In this document: one piece after another, positions 8,303 through 15,616 of the stretch
Layout of the letters: every line of letters begins with the position of its first letter
Numbering within the stretch: the stretch's first letter is position 1
From: RXOA01 sp964547105
Lineage (GTDB): Bacteria > Bipolaricaulota > Bipolaricaulia > UBA7950 > UBA9294
Direction: 5' to 3'
Assembly (NCBI GenBank): GCA_964547105.1
Contig: CAZJLO010000033.1
Coordinates: 1-20,427 of the forward strand
Length of the DNA stretch: 20,427 nucleotides
Notes under the pieces: generated by a model
What the model was told of the DNA's origin: nothing
Databases searched by the model: none
The model's input: the letters and a program-made list of their open reading frames with translations, nothing else
Made by a program: the position numbers and the translations under genes

Positions 8303-9277
8303 CTAGTCCGGGGCCGGATCGTGACGACGGCAGGATGAGGACGAATCAGAACAGGTAGGTCCGTCACATCTGTCCAACTCAAGCTCAAGAGTGGCGTGGG
8401 AGATGCCGAACTTGGCCAGGCGCTTCTTCAGCTCCGAACGTAGCCGTGTTGCCTCGTCGAATGTGCTCACCTTGCCGGGGGCGGTGACGACATGTGCCGT
8501 CAGCACGTGATGTTCCCCATCCTGCGACCAGATGTGCGTGTGATGAACCCCGGCGACCCCAGGCATGGCGCAGATAGCCTGCTCGACATCCTCGAGCTTG
8601 ACCGATGCCGGGACTCCCTGAAGGAAAACAACAAGCGTCTCGCGCAAGTGGCGAACCACGTTCCACAAGACATATAGGGTGATGAGGATGGACAGAAGCG
8701 GATCCAGCCATGGAACACTCCAGATCCACATCACGGCGCTGGCCGCAAGCACGGCGGCCCAGCCGAGCACGTCTTCGAGGAAGTGCCAGGTGACGATCCT
8801 CTCGTTGAGCGAACGTCCTCCGCGCATCCGAAGCGCGGCAAGGCCGTTGACCGCCAGCCCGCCGATGGCGAGGAAGAACATTCCCGGAGCGTAGGTGGCT
8901 TCCGGATTGAGCAACCGGGGAATCGCCTCTGCGACGACAACGACACCCCCGATGATCAGCAGCGCCGACATCACAACCGCACCGAGCAGCGAGAAACGAC
9001 GATACCCGTAGGAGAAGGTCTCGTCGCCGCGCCGGGAAGACAGCCGAGCCATCCGCCACGCCAATCCCAGCGACACAGTGTCGCCAAGATCGTGGAGAGC
9101 GTCGGAGAGGATGGCGAGGCTGTTCGTGAGGAGTCCGCCGACAAGCTCGATCACCGTGAACGTCAGGTTCAACAGCAATGCCGTCCCGATCCGCGTCGAG
9201 GCGGGGAGACCATGAACATGGCCAGGGCCGTGGGCATGACCATTCTGGGAGTGATCTTCGTGGTCATGAGTGGGCAT
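8303..9277 (-). CDS. Cation diffusion facilitator family metal exporter (ZitB/CzcD-like)
   Basis: Proton-coupled inner-membrane exporter of Zn2+ or a similar divalent metal; 324 residues, a normal length. The first 23 residues are histidine-rich (HDHEDHSQNGHAHGPGHVHG), probably a metal-sensing or metal-delivery tail. Six membrane helices are expected between about residues 30 and 215. The transport site is complete: D59, H62, D63 and D66 in TM2 (SDALHDLGD) and H165 and D169 in TM5 (HFLEDVLG). The cytoplasmic C-terminal domain contains HHTHIWS, and the end is cysteine-rich (CDGPTCSDSSSSC), which is unusual and could bind metal too. The ATG at 9277 has GGGAG five bases upstream. It follows the aminotransferase gene by 126 bases. 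Zinc is the likeliest substrate by resemblance to ZitB/CzcD. Confidence 0.92.
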   Translation of the reverse strand: MPTHDHEDHSQNGHAHGPGHVHGLPASTRIGTALLLNLTFTVIELVGGLLTNSLAILSDALHDLGDTVSLGLAWRMARLSSRRGDETFSYGYRRFSLLGAVVMSALLIIGGVVVVAEAIPRLLNPEATYAPGMFFLAIGGLAVNGLAALRMRGGRSLNERIVTWHFLEDVLGWAAVLAASAVMWIWSVPWLDPLLSILITLYVLWNVVRHLRETLVVFLQGVPASVKLEDVEQAICAMPGVAGVHHTHIWSQDGEHHVLTAHVVTAPGKVSTFDEATRLRSELKKRLAKFGISHATLELELDRCDGPTCSDSSSSCRRHDPAPD

Positions 9278-9307
9278 CTTGCTCCCGCAGTCTGGCCGTT
9301 CTCCTCC

Positions 9308-9323
9308 CGGAAGGCAACTTCCG
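9308..9323. other. Small perfect hairpin upstream of the CDF gene
   Basis: CGGAAG (9308-9313) and CTTCCG (9318-9323) form a six-base stem around the tetraloop GCAA as written on the plus strand. It sits 31 bases upstream of the CDF start in the aminotransferase-CDF interval. Its role, if any, is unknown. Confidence 0.25.
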
Positions 9324-9350
9324 TTTGGGATTCGGATCTGAGGAGGTCAG

Positions 9351-9384
9351 GGCGGCGCAGGCCCTGAAGAGCGCCTGCGCCGCC
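9351..9384 (-). terminator. GC-rich stem-loop after the aminotransferase gene
   Basis: A perfect 12-base inverted repeat, GGCGGCGCAGGC (9351-9362) and GCCTGCGCCGCC (9373-9384), separated by ten bases and starting 19 bases past the aminotransferase stop. Such a stable stem between two same-strand genes could end or pause transcription or protect the 3' end of the upstream message. There is no T-run on either strand, so it is not a standard intrinsic terminator. Confidence 0.45.
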
Positions 9385-9403
9385 GGTTCAATCAGGATGT
9401 GCT

Positions 9404-10717
9404 CTAGCCGAGGACTTCGGCGAACGCGTCTTCGAGGATGTCCAATCCCTCGGCAAGTTGTTCGTCGGTGATTGCCAGTGAAACAAGAACGCGAAGGACA
9501 TTCCCAAGCAGGCCGGCGGTAGGGAAGATGGCTCCGTTCCGCAGGGCGGTCGTGGCGATCTGGCCGGTGATCTCCTTGGCCGGTGCCTTCGTCTCTCGAC
9601 TCAATACCAGCTCCATTCCTACCATCGCTCCGATGCCGCGGATATCGCCGACGGTTTCATAGCGATCGGCGAGCTTGCGGAAGCGATCCTTGATCGCATC
9701 TCCGATCGGCACGGCACGCTCCATCAACCGTTCCTCTTCGATGGCATGGATGACCTCAAGAGCGGCGCGGCAAGCGAGTGGATTTCCGGCATAGGTTCCG
9801 CCGATACCGCTGGCGACCGGGGCATCCATGACCTCGGCGCGCCCGACAACCGCGGACAGCGGCAGCCCCGACCCGAGCGACTTGGCGACGCAGACGAGAT
9901 CCGGCTTGGCATCGAAATGCTCGAAGGCGAAGAACTTGCCGGTTCGGCCGACCCCGGACTGTACTTCGTCGAACGCCAGAACAAACCCGTACTTGTCGGC
10001 CAGCCGGCGAAGGTCCGGCAAGAACCAAGCGGGAGGCACGAGGAAGCCGCCTTCGCCGATGATCGGCTCGACGACCATCACCGCGACTTCGGATGGATCG
10101 ACGAGCGACAACAGGGACTGCTCAAGTTCGGCGGCGGAAAGCTCCTTGCGGTACGTGTACGGGTAAGGAAGACGATACACGTCGGATGCGAACGGTCCGA
10201 ACCCATACTTGTACGGCTTGGCCTTGTGGGTCATCGTCATCGTCAGCAGCGTCCGGCCGTGAAACGCGTTTTCAAAGACGAGAATAGCCTTTCGCCCGGT
10301 GTACGCGCGGGCGATTTTGACCGCGTTCTCAACCGACTCGGCCCCGCTGTTGAACAGCGCCGCCTTTCGCGGACCATCCAGCGGAGTGCGCTCACAGAGG
10401 GCCTCGGCGAGATCGATAAACGGCGCGTAGGGTACGGCCGTGAAGTCCGTGTGCAGGAAATGGTCGACCTGCTCGTGCAGGGCCGACACGACGCGCGCGT
10501 TCCGCTGTCCGACGTTCAGGCATCCCCATCCGCCGGAGAAATCAATGAACCGATTGCCGTCCAGATCCTCGATCAGGGCACCCTGGCTGTGATCGATGAT
10601 GAACGGGGCATAGACCTCAAGAGGCGCAGCAACGTACTTGGCCTTCCGGGCAAAAACCTCCGCCGATCGCGGCCCGGGTAATTCCGTTTGGATGCGGGAA
10701 AAACGTCGTTCCACCAT
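9404..10717 (-). CDS. Class III PLP-dependent aminotransferase (4-aminobutyrate aminotransferase-like)
   Basis: 437 residues from the ATG at 10717, which has GGAGG four bases upstream; longer starts lack such a site. Class III hallmarks are the phosphate-binding loop SGAES (124-128), D250 in LAFDEVQSGVGRTGK that contacts the PLP ring nitrogen, the Schiff-base lysine K279 in VAKSLGSGLPLSAV, and GGTYAGNP (306-313). Overall closest in feel to GabT-type 4-aminobutyrate or related omega-amino-acid aminotransferases, including archaeal members. Some of those act on ornithine or lysine or work as amino-acid racemases, so the substrate cannot be fixed from sequence alone. No succinate-semialdehyde dehydrogenase or other GABA-shunt gene is adjacent, so the context does not help. 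It lies between the RNase Z-like gene (68 bases upstream) and the CDF exporter gene. Confidence 0.9.
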   Translation of the reverse strand: MVERRFSRIQTELPGPRSAEVFARKAKYVAAPLEVYAPFIIDHSQGALIEDLDGNRFIDFSGGWGCLNVGQRNARVVSALHEQVDHFLHTDFTAVPYAPFIDLAEALCERTPLDGPRKAALFNSGAESVENAVKIARAYTGRKAILVFENAFHGRTLLTMTMTHKAKPYKYGFGPFASDVYRLPYPYTYRKELSAAELEQSLLSLVDPSEVAVMVVEPIIGEGGFLVPPAWFLPDLRRLADKYGFVLAFDEVQSGVGRTGKFFAFEHFDAKPDLVCVAKSLGSGLPLSAVVGRAEVMDAPVASGIGGTYAGNPLACRAALEVIHAIEEERLMERAVPIGDAIKDRFRKLADRYETVGDIRGIGAMVGMELVLSRETKAPAKEITGQIATTALRNGAIFPTAGLLGNVLRVLVSLAITDEQLAEGLDILEDAFAEVLG

Positions 10718-10785
10718 GCTTCCTCCAAGACAAAGCGTGAGTTGTCTGCGCATGGTACCGGAGAAGAGGTGAGGTGTCACGTATC

Positions 10786-11640
10786 TTAATCCAGCGTGAA
10801 AATCCTTCCCGGGGGAACGAGGATGACTTCAAATGGTAGACCCTCGGTCTGCGGATGGCGTTCTTCCGCCTCCCAGGCGTTGACCCGTTCGCGGTAGCGA
10901 CTTGAAATGTGGAAGCCGATCAACTTGTCGGACACATGGGCCTCCCTTGCCGACGCGATCGCTTCGGACAGCGTCGCGTGCTTGTACTCCTTTCGATCCC
11001 GTTCGTCGAGGAAGGTCGTGTCATGGCACAGAACCTGCGTTTCCTCGATCCATTGCGGCGTGATCGCGACCGAGTCTCCTCCATACGTAAACAGACGCTG
11101 ATGGTACGTCTCGGTGACCGCTTCGCGGCCCCGCTCATGGACGATTTGCGCGATATCGGCTTCCGACCTGCCGGCCAAGTCGGGCCGTAGCCGATGGCGG
11201 ATCTCGACGACGGAATAGCCGAGCGATGGCTCATTGGAGACATGGTTGGTCGGAAACACCTCGATGTAACGTGGCATCTGCCCCTCGAGCAGCGGAACCG
11301 GCTCTTCGGCCGAGAGCGGTATCCATTCGAGGTGATAGCTTAGTCTGCGATTGGTGCGCTGAAGGTAGGCGATCATTTCCGAGATGAGAAAGCTGCCCTT
11401 CGGATAGTAGATGGACAGGGCCTTCTCTTTGTCTCCCATCGCGTTGTTGCGGATGTTGATCAACCCGACCAATCCGGCGACATGATCGGCATGGCCGTGC
11501 GAAAGGAAGATGCGGCGAATCGCAAACGCCTTGTTTCCGAGGATCGAACTCGCGCCTTCACCGGCATCGAACAGGATCCGGTCCGCGTTGTAGTACAACC
11601 AACTTGAGTACAGAGCTTTCGAATATGCAAGCAGCTTCAT
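10786..11640 (-). CDS. Metallo-beta-lactamase-fold protein of the RNase Z (ElaC) family
   Basis: 284 residues from the ATG at 11640, with GAGGG four bases upstream. Zinc ligands are in place: H48, H50, D52 and H53 in LSHGHADH; H133 in TNHVSNEPSLGYS; D189 in YGGDS; and H244 in FHISSRY. The segment VLCHDTTFLDE followed by YKHATLSEAIASAREA matches the RNase Z pattern in which HEATF is followed by an HST-type stretch. True tRNase Z trims the 3' trailer of precursor tRNAs. Two departures stand out: the N-terminus lacks the usual GTG...P segment and starts almost directly at LFDAGEGA, and HEATF reads HDTTF. It may thus be a divergent tRNase Z or a paralogue with another phosphodiester substrate. 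It is the first gene of the minus-strand cluster and diverges from serS. Confidence 0.8.
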   Translation of the reverse strand: MKLLAYSKALYSSWLYYNADRILFDAGEGASSILGNKAFAIRRIFLSHGHADHVAGLVGLINIRNNAMGDKEKALSIYYPKGSFLISEMIAYLQRTNRRLSYHLEWIPLSAEEPVPLLEGQMPRYIEVFPTNHVSNEPSLGYSVVEIRHRLRPDLAGRSEADIAQIVHERGREAVTETYHQRLFTYGGDSVAITPQWIEETQVLCHDTTFLDERDRKEYKHATLSEAIASAREAHVSDKLIGFHISSRYRERVNAWEAEERHPQTEGLPFEVILVPPGRIFTLD

Positions 11641-11661
11641 GCGTCCCTCTTGTCGACGGTC

Positions 11662-11689
11662 AGTATCAATATTGACATCCAGTATTCAA
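11662..11689 (-). promoter_or_regulatory. Candidate promoter for the RNase Z-like gene, with an internal palindrome
   Basis: On the minus strand TTGAAT (11689-11684) and GATACT (11667-11662) are 16 bases apart, about 20 bases upstream of the ATG at 11640. The perfect 10-base palindrome TCAATATTGA (11666-11675) lies over the spacer and the edge of the -10, where a repressor could bind. Both hexamers match only four of six consensus positions. Confidence 0.33.
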
Positions 11690-11703
11690 GGGTCAGGATC
11701 TTC

Positions 11704-11733
11704 ACCGGCACGGTGGGTTTCATACCGGCACGG
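11704..11733. repeat. Direct repeat ACCGGCACGG spaced 20 bases apart
   Basis: ACCGGCACGG occurs at 11704-11713 and again at 11724-11733, start-to-start 20 bases, about two helical turns. The second copy begins at the last base of the candidate -35 of serS. Such phasing is typical of tandem activator or repressor sites, but no regulator is identified. Confidence 0.35.
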
Positions 11734-11748
11734 AGCGGAGAGTATAAC
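11719..11748 (+). promoter_or_regulatory. Candidate promoter for the serS operon
   Basis: TTCATA (11719-11724) and TATAAC (11743-11748) are separated by 18 bases. The -10 matches five of six consensus positions and the -35 four of six. Transcription would start near 11755, giving a leader of about 87 bases before serS. No T-box features were found in that leader. Confidence 0.38.
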
Positions 11749-11841
11749 CGCCGGCTCCTTTCCACCAAGGGAAATTCCCGCGGAACGCGTTGCCGGTTGA
11801 CACGACATCGCCTAGAATTGCCGCGGATTTGGGAGGTCGTC

Positions 11842-13101
11842 ATGCTCGACATTCATGCGCTGAGAGAAGATTCGGCGGGCATCGAGAAGCGTCTCCAAAC
11901 GAGAGATCCCTCGATCGAATTGAGCGGGATTCTCGCCTTGGACGAGGAACGGCGCTCGCTGATCACATTGGTGGAAGAACGCAAGGCCGAACGCAACCGG
12001 GGTTCCGCAGATGTCGGGCGTTTGAAGAAACAAGGCGGGGACGCGGAAGCATTGCTGGAGAGACTCCAAACGCTGTCCGATGAGATCACGACGCTGGACG
12101 GAAATCTCCGGACGGTCACCGAGGAATTGCAGCGTGCGCTCCAACGTCTGCCAAACATTCCTCACCCCACGGTTCCCGTGGGCGAGAAAGAAGACAAGCT
12201 CATTCTGCGGACGCGTGGTGACAAGCCGGAACAGGCATTCGAGGTTCGAAGCCATGTCGATATCGGCGAACGACTCGGGCTGTTCGACTTCGAGCGTGCC
12301 GCCCGGATCACCGGAAGCCGGTTCCCGATGTACACCGGGCGCGGAGCACTGATGGAGATGGCGCTGGTGTCATGGATGGTCCGCCACCACGCACAACGCG
12401 GCTACACGCCGATCTGGCCGCCGTTTGTCGCCAACGAAGAGAGCTTCTACGTGTCGTCTCAGTTGCCGAAGTTCGCCGACGAGATCTACTACGTCGAGAA
12501 AGACGGACTGTACCTCAATCCAACCGCGGAGAGCCTGCTGGTCAATCTGCATCGTGACGAGATCCTTTCCGCCGCCGATCTGCCGCGGATGTATGTCGCC
12601 TACACCCCCTGCTTCCGGCGCGAAGCGGGAAGCTACGGAGAAGAGGAGCGGGGCCTGATACGCGTCCATCAGTTCAACAAGGTGGAGTTGTTCAAATTCT
12701 GTGCTCCCGAGACCTCCTACGACGAGTTGGAGACACTGATCGAAGATGCCGAAAGCATCCTCGCCGCGCTTGACCTGCACTATCGGGTTGCGCTCCTGTC
12801 CACCAAAGACATGGCGCAGCAGGCGAGCAAGACCGTGGATTTGGAGGTGTATCTCCCGGCGCAAGGCCGCTACTACGAGGTTTCCTCATGCAGCAACTGC
12901 GAGACGTTCCAATCCCGCCGCGGCGCGATTCGCTATCGTCCCGTCGAAAACGGCAAGCCGGAGTTTCTCCATACGCTCAACGGATCGGGGCTGGCCACGC
13001 CGCGTCTTGTCGCCGCGATTCTCGAGAACAACCAGACCGAGGACGGGCGGGTTCGGATTCCCGATGTGCTCCAAGATGCGGTCGGAGCCGAGTGGTTATG
13101 A
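11842..13101 (+). CDS. serS: Seryl-tRNA synthetase
   Basis: Class II synthetase that activates serine and charges tRNA-Ser and tRNA-Sec; 419 residues, the usual length. Residues 1-105 form the N-terminal coiled-coil arm that holds the long variable arm of tRNA-Ser (rich in charged heptads, for example EERRSLITLVEERKAER). The catalytic core has the serine-binding loop TAE (228-230), motif 2 at 257-286 (CFRREAGSYGEEERGLIRVH, then QFNKVELFKF), the SCSNCETFQSRR segment (349-360), and motif 3 GLATPRLVAAILEN (383-396). The ATG at 11842 has GGAGG six bases upstream; the same frame is open for 64 more codons upstream but without family similarity. Its stop overlaps the ABC ATPase start as ATGA, so the next gene is probably translated by coupling. 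Confidence 0.97.
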   Translation: MLDIHALREDSAGIEKRLQTRDPSIELSGILALDEERRSLITLVEERKAERNRGSADVGRLKKQGGDAEALLERLQTLSDEITTLDGNLRTVTEELQRALQRLPNIPHPTVPVGEKEDKLILRTRGDKPEQAFEVRSHVDIGERLGLFDFERAARITGSRFPMYTGRGALMEMALVSWMVRHHAQRGYTPIWPPFVANEESFYVSSQLPKFADEIYYVEKDGLYLNPTAESLLVNLHRDEILSAADLPRMYVAYTPCFRREAGSYGEEERGLIRVHQFNKVELFKFCAPETSYDELETLIEDAESILAALDLHYRVALLSTKDMAQQASKTVDLEVYLPAQGRYYEVSSCSNCETFQSRRGAIRYRPVENGKPEFLHTLNGSGLATPRLVAAILENNQTEDGRVRIPDVLQDAVGAEWL

Positions 13102-13892
13102 ACAGCGAAACGATTGCCGTCGAGGCTCATGAGTTGACGAAGGTGTTCCATGCGCGCCGCCGCGAGGTTCGCGCGGCCGACGGTGTGACCTTTCGCGCTG
13201 ATGCCGGGGAGGTCTTCGGGCTTCTCGGGCCGAACGGGGCCGGCAAGACGACGACGCTTCGGATGCTGGCGACGATCCTTACGCCTTCTTCGGGATGGGC
13301 GAGGTTGGCCGGGTTCGATACGCGCGAATCCCCGCGCGAGGTGCGCGAGCGAATCGGCTTCGTGGCCACGGAAACGGGCCTCTACGATCGATTCACTGCG
13401 CGGGAGACATTGCGTTTCTTTGGACGCATTACCCGTCTGGATGACAAGGAGATCGATCGCCGCAGTACCGAGATCTTCGAGCTTCTCGACCTAACGGACA
13501 TTGTCGACCGACGTGTGGGAACTTTCTCGACAGGGGAGAAGCAGAAGCTGTCGCTGGCGCGAAGCATCATCCATGATCCGCCGGTCTTGATCCTTGATGA
13601 ACCGACGTTCGGGCTTGACGTGATGGCGGCGCGGGCGGTGCTCGACACGATCCATCTGCTGCGGGAGCAGGGGAGGACGATCATTCTGTCCACGCACATC
13701 ATGCGCGTTGCCGAGAAGCTTTGTGACCGGATCGGCATCCTGTACGCGGGCCGCCTGCAGGCGATCGGCGATCTGGAAACGCTTCGCGCAACGTACGGGG
13801 GGGAAGATCTCGAAGACGTGTTCTTTTCGGTTGTCCAAGGCGAGAAGAGCGATCCCGCCTTTTCTGCCCCGCCGGATCATGGTATGGTCTAG
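13098..13892 (+). CDS. ABC transporter ATP-binding protein (NatA/CcmA-type)
   Basis: 264-residue ATPase of an ABC-2 exporter. Walker A is LLGPNGAGKTT (42-52), the signature is the NatA-like variant FSTGEKQKLSLARS (143-156), Walker B is VLILDEPTFGLD (163-174), and the switch histidine is H200 in LSTH. In place of the usual Q-loop glutamine the sequence reads FVATETGLYDRFTARE (89-104), as in NatA relatives. The start overlaps the serS stop (ATGA), and no separate Shine-Dalgarno is obvious. The presumed permease is not the next gene but the one after, with a secreted NosD-like protein between them, a composition that recalls NosD-NosF-NosY. It should power the permease at 15617; the substrate is unknown. 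The C-terminal 40 residues resemble the usual degenerate tail of this group. Confidence 0.92.
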   Translation: MNSETIAVEAHELTKVFHARRREVRAADGVTFRADAGEVFGLLGPNGAGKTTTLRMLATILTPSSGWARLAGFDTRESPREVRERIGFVATETGLYDRFTARETLRFFGRITRLDDKEIDRRSTEIFELLDLTDIVDRRVGTFSTGEKQKLSLARSIIHDPPVLILDEPTFGLDVMAARAVLDTIHLLREQGRTIILSTHIMRVAEKLCDRIGILYAGRLQAIGDLETLRATYGGEDLEDVFFSVVQGEKSDPAFSAPPDHGMV

Positions 13893-13945
13893 AGCGACGC
13901 GGCTTGCACGGCCGCGACGGGGTGTATGTCCTTAAGGAGGCAAGC

Positions 13946-15550
13946 ATGGCCAGAAGGCTCATGGTCTACCTTGGCGCTGCAGGGATCCTGCTCGCTTCGG
14001 TAGCGTTGATGGGGGGGTCAGCTGGCGATGGTTTCTTGTGGTACCACAGTCGAGGGCCGATCTACATCTACGGTGACGCCGGGTTCACCGCGGCCAACGG
14101 CGTGATCGGAGGAACGGGCACGGCGGATGACCCCTATGTGATCGAGGGTTGGCAGGTTGCGGTTGCGTATCCGTACACGGACTACGGAATCTACGTCGAT
14201 CATACGTCGCGCTACTTCGTGATCCGGCACTGCGCGGTCGAAGGAGCACGTGACGCGGCAATCCGGTTCAATACCGTACAGAACGGCCGGATCGAACAGT
14301 GTCTGCTGGTGGGAAGCGGCGCGGGAATCGAGCTTGAGAATGCCCGTTACAACGTGATAACCGCCAACATGATCCGCAACAACATGTACGGCGTGGCGAT
14401 GCTGTTCGGCGCGGCCGGCAACCTCGCCTACGACAACAGCTTCCTTGACAACGGGCTTGCCGCGTTGGATCGCGAGCGTGCCAACCTGTGGTCGATGGAC
14501 GGTGTCGGCAATTTCTGGTCCGACTATGAAGGCGTCGATGCCGACAAAGACGGAATCGGCGATGATCCCTACCATGTGGTGGCCGATCAGGCTCCGCAGA
14601 TGGCTTCCGACATTCAGTGGTTGCCGTATGGAGCCGCTCGCGGACCGATCCCGATCACAGCTTCGGCATCGACAGCCGAGCCCCCGTTCGTAATCACTTC
14701 TACGACTCCGATTGCGCTCGCGGCGAGCGATCTCGGCTCGGGGGTCGCGGCGATCTACTTCCGCTTGGATGAAGGAGCCTGGACCGCCTATTACGGACCG
14801 TTTGTGATCACCGGGCAAGATGGTCCCCGCAAGATCGACTACTACGCGGTCGACCGCCTTGGCAACGAAGGACCGACGCACACGCGTTTTGTCTTCCTGA
14901 ACAACATTCCGCCGGTACCGGCGCTTCGGTTTGACGGGCCGACATTCGTCGATGCAAGCGGGCGCTGGATCAACGCGCGGACGCGGATTTTCCTCGATAT
15001 TCTCGGGGGGGCTGACAGCATCGATCTTTGGAGCTGCTACCGGATCGACGGCGGTGCTTGGACGCGCTACGAGGAACCGTTCGGCATTTCGGGTCCGGAC
15101 GGCGAACACGACATTTCCTATTACGTTGAAGATGCGTACGGGAACCAGTCCGAAATCCTCACCGTCACCGTGATCGTTGACAATGCGCCCCCCGAACTGG
15201 AAGGCGAGGATCAATCGCTCCCCGGCACGGGACAGCCTTGTTGCCCGGAAGATGAGGACATGAAAGAGGAGGTGGGGTCGCTGACCCCGCCTCCTTCGAA
15301 CGCTGCATCGATCGTGGCTGCAGCCGCGGAGCCGGCCAAGCCCGATCCGGGATCCGAACAGCGCGTTGTCATCGTCGTGGGGGAAGACCCGCAGCCTGAG
15401 ATCGAACCGGCGCCGGCTCCCGTCTCCGTTCCATCCGCCTCGAATTCCATCCTCGAGGAAGACGTCCAGACATCAAGCGAGATCGTCGAATCAGGGGTGG
15501 CTGACAACGACGTACAGACCCCATCCCATCAAGCGGAGACCGACGGCTAG
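13946..15550 (+). CDS. Secreted NosD-like beta-helix protein with two OmpL47-like beta-sandwich repeats
   Basis: 534 residues from the ATG at 13946, preceded at five bases by the strong Shine-Dalgarno TAAGGAGG (13933-13940). Residues 1-26 are a signal peptide or N-terminal anchor. Residues about 35-215 are a right-handed beta-helix of the NosD/CASH type: IYIYGDAGFTAANGVIGGTG, repeating rungs such as YNVITANMIRNNMYGV, and the NosD ending NFWSDYEGVDADKDGIGDDP with a DxDxD loop that may bind calcium. Two beta-sandwich units follow at about 255-318 (SDLGSGVAAIYFRLDEGAW, DYYAVDRLGNEG) and 345-412 (CYRIDGGAW, SYYVEDAYGNQS). Residues 415-534 are a disordered Pro/Glu/Ser-rich tail without a sorting motif. 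It lies between an ABC ATPase and an ABC-2 permease gene, the same component types as the NosDFY complex, so it may be the extracytoplasmic partner. No nos genes are near. Confidence 0.82.
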   Translation: MARRLMVYLGAAGILLASVALMGGSAGDGFLWYHSRGPIYIYGDAGFTAANGVIGGTGTADDPYVIEGWQVAVAYPYTDYGIYVDHTSRYFVIRHCAVEGARDAAIRFNTVQNGRIEQCLLVGSGAGIELENARYNVITANMIRNNMYGVAMLFGAAGNLAYDNSFLDNGLAALDRERANLWSMDGVGNFWSDYEGVDADKDGIGDDPYHVVADQAPQMASDIQWLPYGAARGPIPITASASTAEPPFVITSTTPIALAASDLGSGVAAIYFRLDEGAWTAYYGPFVITGQDGPRKIDYYAVDRLGNEGPTHTRFVFLNNIPPVPALRFDGPTFVDASGRWINARTRIFLDILGGADSIDLWSCYRIDGGAWTRYEEPFGISGPDGEHDISYYVEDAYGNQSEILTVTVIVDNAPPELEGEDQSLPGTGQPCCPEDEDMKEEVGSLTPPPSNAASIVAAAAEPAKPDPGSEQRVVIVVGEDPQPEIEPAPAPVSVPSASNSILEEDVQTSSEIVESGVADNDVQTPSHQAETDG

Positions 15551-15616
15551 GCGCCCCGTCTTTCTCCCGCGCACCAACCCGACAGGAACACGGAATCCAA
15601 AAAGGCCAACCAAACC

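Noticed and set aside
4732..8388. One continuous minus-strand frame of more than 1,200 codons covering the helicase gene and the region opposite rsfS
   Set aside because: It is continuous only because the 100 N happen to keep the frame. The part below 5203 is antisense to rsfS and the LytR_C gene and has no family similarity; the helicase starts at 8217 and its end is in the gap.
9746..10681. 311-codon plus-strand frame opposite the aminotransferase gene
   Set aside because: Long antisense frames are common in GC-rich genes. Its translation has no recognisable domain, whereas the minus-strand protein has all class III aminotransferase motifs.
11641..11841. T-box riboswitch upstream of serS
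   Set aside because: The conserved T-box word and the specifier stem are not present; the similar-looking stretch around 11769-11790 does not match.
11650..11841. N-terminal extension of serS starting at 11650
   Set aside because: The extra 64 codons have no synthetase similarity and no ribosome-binding site, while the ATG at 11842 has GGAGG at six bases and starts the family consensus.
14018..15214. 398-codon minus-strand frame opposite the NosD-like gene
   Set aside because: It is an antisense shadow rich in Arg, Val and Asp without domain features or a ribosome-binding site; the plus strand has a perfect Shine-Dalgarno, signal peptide and beta-helix.
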